Source: Plasmodiophora brassicae
Taxonomy: Eukaryota > Endomyxa: Phytomyxea > Phytomyxea > Plasmodiophorida
Direction: 5' to 3'
Assembly (NCBI GenBank): GCA_036867785.1
Contig: CP145410.1
Location: forward strand, 1 to 64,000
DNA length: 64,000 nucleotides
Under the pieces are notes generated by a model that saw only the letters and a list, made by a program, of their open reading frames with translations, was not told the origin of the DNA and made no database searches. Shown piece after piece: positions 61,400 to 64,000 of this stretch (position 1 is its first letter; every line of letters starts with the position of its first letter). A program made the translations under genes and the position numbers.

Positions 61400-64000
61400 C
61401 TAGGAATCGCGTGCATTGCTGATAACGAACAATCGGATCGAGCTCGGGTCGAACAGATGGGTTCGCTGGTGTCGCAGGAAGATGACGCCCCACAGTAACG
61501 ACGAGAACCAGACGGACTGGGAGCGTGTCAGTTCGGCGACACCGTTTCGCAGAGCAGCAACCGATCTACCGTGTATCGCGATGGGGAATACTGCCGAACG
61601 GTAATCGGGTGCGGAAGCGGCAGTACGCCGACGAGCGTGAGGTCTTTGAAGAAGGCCATCACCTGAGCCTCGTTCTGGTATGCACTGCAAGCGTGGTTAG
61701 ATCACACAGCGGTGGGGCCGCACGAATTCGCAGCAGCCGTCTACCCAGATTCGTAGAGCGAATTCATGCGGGGAAGAAGGAACTCGAGCGTACGCCTGAT
61801 CGGCAAGAGCGGGAACTTGCCCAGCCACGACTGCACCTGTGCAGAGAATGTCACTAAATAGACGGTTCGGGGACTGACAAACAGAACAGAACCCGTTACC
61901 CAAGCTTTTCGGGATGCTGGCGACATCTCGGCCAGCACGTTACTTGATCTCCTCCTGGGTATCGTGCCGTCGTTGGTGACCGCCGGATGGTCATCGGAGA
62001 TGGACGCCGCTGTTTCCCTCCGCACGGGCGATGACGGCTGTGACGTCACGTCATCGTTCTCGACTGCAGCTGACGCTTCTACCGGATTGTTAACAATGAG
62101 AACCAGACCGCGATGATGTGCGATGGAACGAATTACCGGTCGCCGGAGCCTCCGCCTGGGCATCCGGACGAGGCTCCGACTCTGGAGACAGTTGCTCGAC
62201 GGTCGGCGGGCCCGCGTCGGCTCGATTCGCACCTTCCCTTGATTCGTCCCCATCAATGCAGAGGTTCAGGAACGAAGACGATTTCCTAGTCATCGCATAG
62301 ACGAGACGCGGGTTCCCCGAATACTGGTACTGGAGGACGTTGTTAAACGCCTCGATCAACAGCACTGAAGGCACGTTAGCGAGATGAAGCGCGTGTCGTC
62401 GGTTGTCGACGTACGGAGGTACTGCGGCACTGACCGACTGGACCATAGGACGTCCGGCTTCGAGAAGTGCTCGAACAGGTCAACGAGGGCGCTGCTTGAT
62501 GCCCACGACAAGTCGCGGACATACGGCGTGACATTCGTGATCGTCGTCAGCAGCATGTGATTGAGCGATTCGATTCGCATTGACCCAAACATGATCTCGC
62601 AGCTGACGATGACAAGCAAGTCGGCGTAACTGCCGTTGAACATCGACAGGTTTCCGGGCGCTCCGAGCACAACTGGGCAGGAGCCACACGATGCGTTAAA
62701 CGCCAGCGCAAACTCCCGATTGCTGCTCAACTTCAGCATCAGCATGGCACATGTGTGCACGATGCCGATCTGCGTCATATCGTGCTTGCTCCGGGACATG
62801 ATGTAGAGCAGCGGCTGCAGCAAGGCGCTCGAATCGGCGCGCGTGACGACAAACTCGCGGAACGCCGGGCAGATGTCGATCAGCTTCCACAGCAGGATGA
62901 ACACTTCTTGGTAGCAGTCGAACTCCTGGACGGATCGTGACAGGTAGGCCGTCGCGGCAGAGACAGCGTTGCCGAGCAGAGACGTCAGCGCCGAGTACAC
63001 GCGCGACAAATTCGACGGCAACCGCATTTGGGATAGCGACCCCAACAGGGGGTTCACTGGATCGTCGTCTGCCTCCAATCGCCGGTAGTCGAGAATGATT
63101 AGCAGAGCGTGCAGGGATGCGAGCACGAGCTCTTCCCGGGCGTCGAGTGCTGTCCCCCACGACATGAACGAGAACGTGCCAGACGCAGACGGCAGCGGTT
63201 CGGTGATCGTGTGCAATAGCGAACAGAGAAGCGTCTCGGCAAGCGTGTCGTCAACGGCAATCTTCAGAAGGGGGTTGAACTCGTGGGCGAACTGTTCTGA
63301 CGCGCGAAACAACCCCACAGCGCTGCATGCGATCAGGAGACGCAGCAGTTCGACCCTGTGCGCGTCGATCTGCGCCATGTCGCCGAATCCCCAGACGAGC
63401 TCCGCCGACACGTTCGGCAGCTCGAAATGGGTCGACGGGGCCGCGGGTTGGGCCTGGAGCGTGAAGCCGGGGACGAACAGGAGGTCGATCAGCACGCGCA
63501 TCAACCTCGGAGACGGCGCGTCAACGCGGTCGACTGACAACGTGACGCACGACGGCGAGGACGGCTCGCAGACGCCCTCGGCACTGCTGGTTGACGGATG
63601 CACAGGCGATGTTTGCTCACGCGACGACGCCTGTTCCTTGACGTCAACGGCATCGGCGTTCCCGGATGAGGGGATGACGGAATCCGCAACGTCGCCCTTG
63701 GGAGCGCCGTCATGATCGTCCAGCGCGTATGGGTGCTCGGAGAGCGAACCCGATACGGCCGGCTGCACCTTTCGAGGATGGTCGGCATCCTTGTTGTCTT
63801 GCACTACACGAAAAGCGACTACACGTCGTCAATGGAGACATTGCACACACGGGTTGGTTCACAGCGCTGCACCCACCGCGTGGCAGAACGCCTTGCGCCA
63901 TGAAGCCGCGATTGAATTCGTCATCAGCGTCCTCCAGCGTGACGGGAAGGATTCTAGTCAGCAGTCGTACAATGTGAAGAATATCGTCCGGCTCGGCTGC
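61400..64000 (-). CDS. HID1: HID1 family protein, 5' end beyond the window
   Basis: The gene enters from the right edge. Upstream piece (to about 63868): DDILHIVRLLTRILPVTLED ADDEF. After a short intron with a GTGGGT donor and GTGTAG acceptor, the main exon runs about 63810-62400: LMRVLIDLLFVPGFTLQAQP, DAHRVELLRLLIACSAVGLF, YQEVFILLWKLIDICPAFRE, FNGSYADLLVIVSCEIMFGS and LLTTITNVTPYVRDLS. Further exons give LLIEAFNNVLQYQYSGNPRL VYAMTRK, SWLGKFPLLPIRRTLEFLLP and WFSSLLWGVIFLRHQRTHLF ending at 61400. These follow the HID1 family end to end. HID1 is a peripheral, often myristoylated Golgi protein needed for dense-core vesicle and trans-Golgi sorting. Intervening linkers (about 61900-62200) are low complexity. 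Confidence 0.93.

Noticed and set aside
1-64000. CRISPR arrays, rRNA, bacterial operons or ribosome-binding sites
   Set aside because: None seen; the window is eukaryotic with spliceosomal introns and a telomere.

Overview
The window starts at a chromosome end: about 390 bp of (CCCTAAAA)n, the complement of a TTTTAGGG telomere. Behind it lies GC-rich, intron-bearing eukaryotic DNA with about one gene per 1.5-2 kb. Reconstructed introns are short (mostly 51-82 nt, GT-AG, often with a CTGAC-like branch site), intergenic gaps are a few hundred bases, and genes lie on both strands. The gene set (PiT phosphate transporter, AGC kinase, TALE homeodomain, NPSN-type SNARE, MINDY-3-type deubiquitinase, HID1) is that of a unicellular eukaryote. 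TTTTAGGG ends, high GC, tiny introns and several small predicted secreted proteins suggest a plasmodiophorid (Rhizaria) such as Plasmodiophora. The assignment is inference, not proven from the sequence.

Layout. 1-393 telomere. 394-3240 incomplete Ty3/gypsy chromovirus abutting the telomere. 3.2-6.8 kb gene-poor subtelomere with a 16-bp tandem repeat, one small membrane protein and a damaged alpha-carbonic anhydrase. 6.8-24.0 kb dense housekeeping block: PiT transporter, acidic Ser-rich nuclear-type protein, ICMT, AGC kinase, tRNA-dihydrouridine synthase, DNA ligase I, ArfGAP, Qb-SNARE, TALE homeodomain protein and MAP3K. 24.0-27.4 kb looser region with an AT-rich hairpin island, a secreted gamma-glutamylcyclotransferase-like protein and an unidentified minus-strand gene. 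27.4-42.8 kb second block: p24 cargo receptor, CCCH protein, MFS transporter, CDKAL1, cysteine-rich protein, PHO80-type cyclin, UBC13, metallophosphoesterase, rubrerythrin-like protein, AMPK beta and a 7TM protein. 43.3-45.8 kb Harbinger/IS4-like DNA transposon and a possible companion gene. 46.4-49.6 kb polyQ protein, RS-rich CCCH protein and a C2H2 protein. 49.6-51.1 kb gene-free, with a perfect 70-bp palindrome. 51.1-64 kb: large secreted or membrane protein, extended-synaptotagmin-like tether, secreted helical protein, MINDY-3 deubiquitinase, a tiny secreted His/Asp-rich protein, and HID1 running off the right edge.

Functional themes. Membrane traffic is well represented (ArfGAP, NPSN SNARE, p24, E-Syt, HID1). 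So are signalling (AGC kinase, MAP3K, AMPK beta, cyclin), tRNA modification (Dus, CDKAL1), ubiquitin (UBC13, MINDY-3) and DNA joining (ligase I with a PCNA-binding box). I see no operons, rRNA, tRNA or CRISPR. Many genes were recovered by hand-splicing; exon phases sum to whole codons for those given with exon coordinates. The transposon, two nearly identical-arm inverted repeats and the palindrome are the clearest signs of recent DNA mobility.
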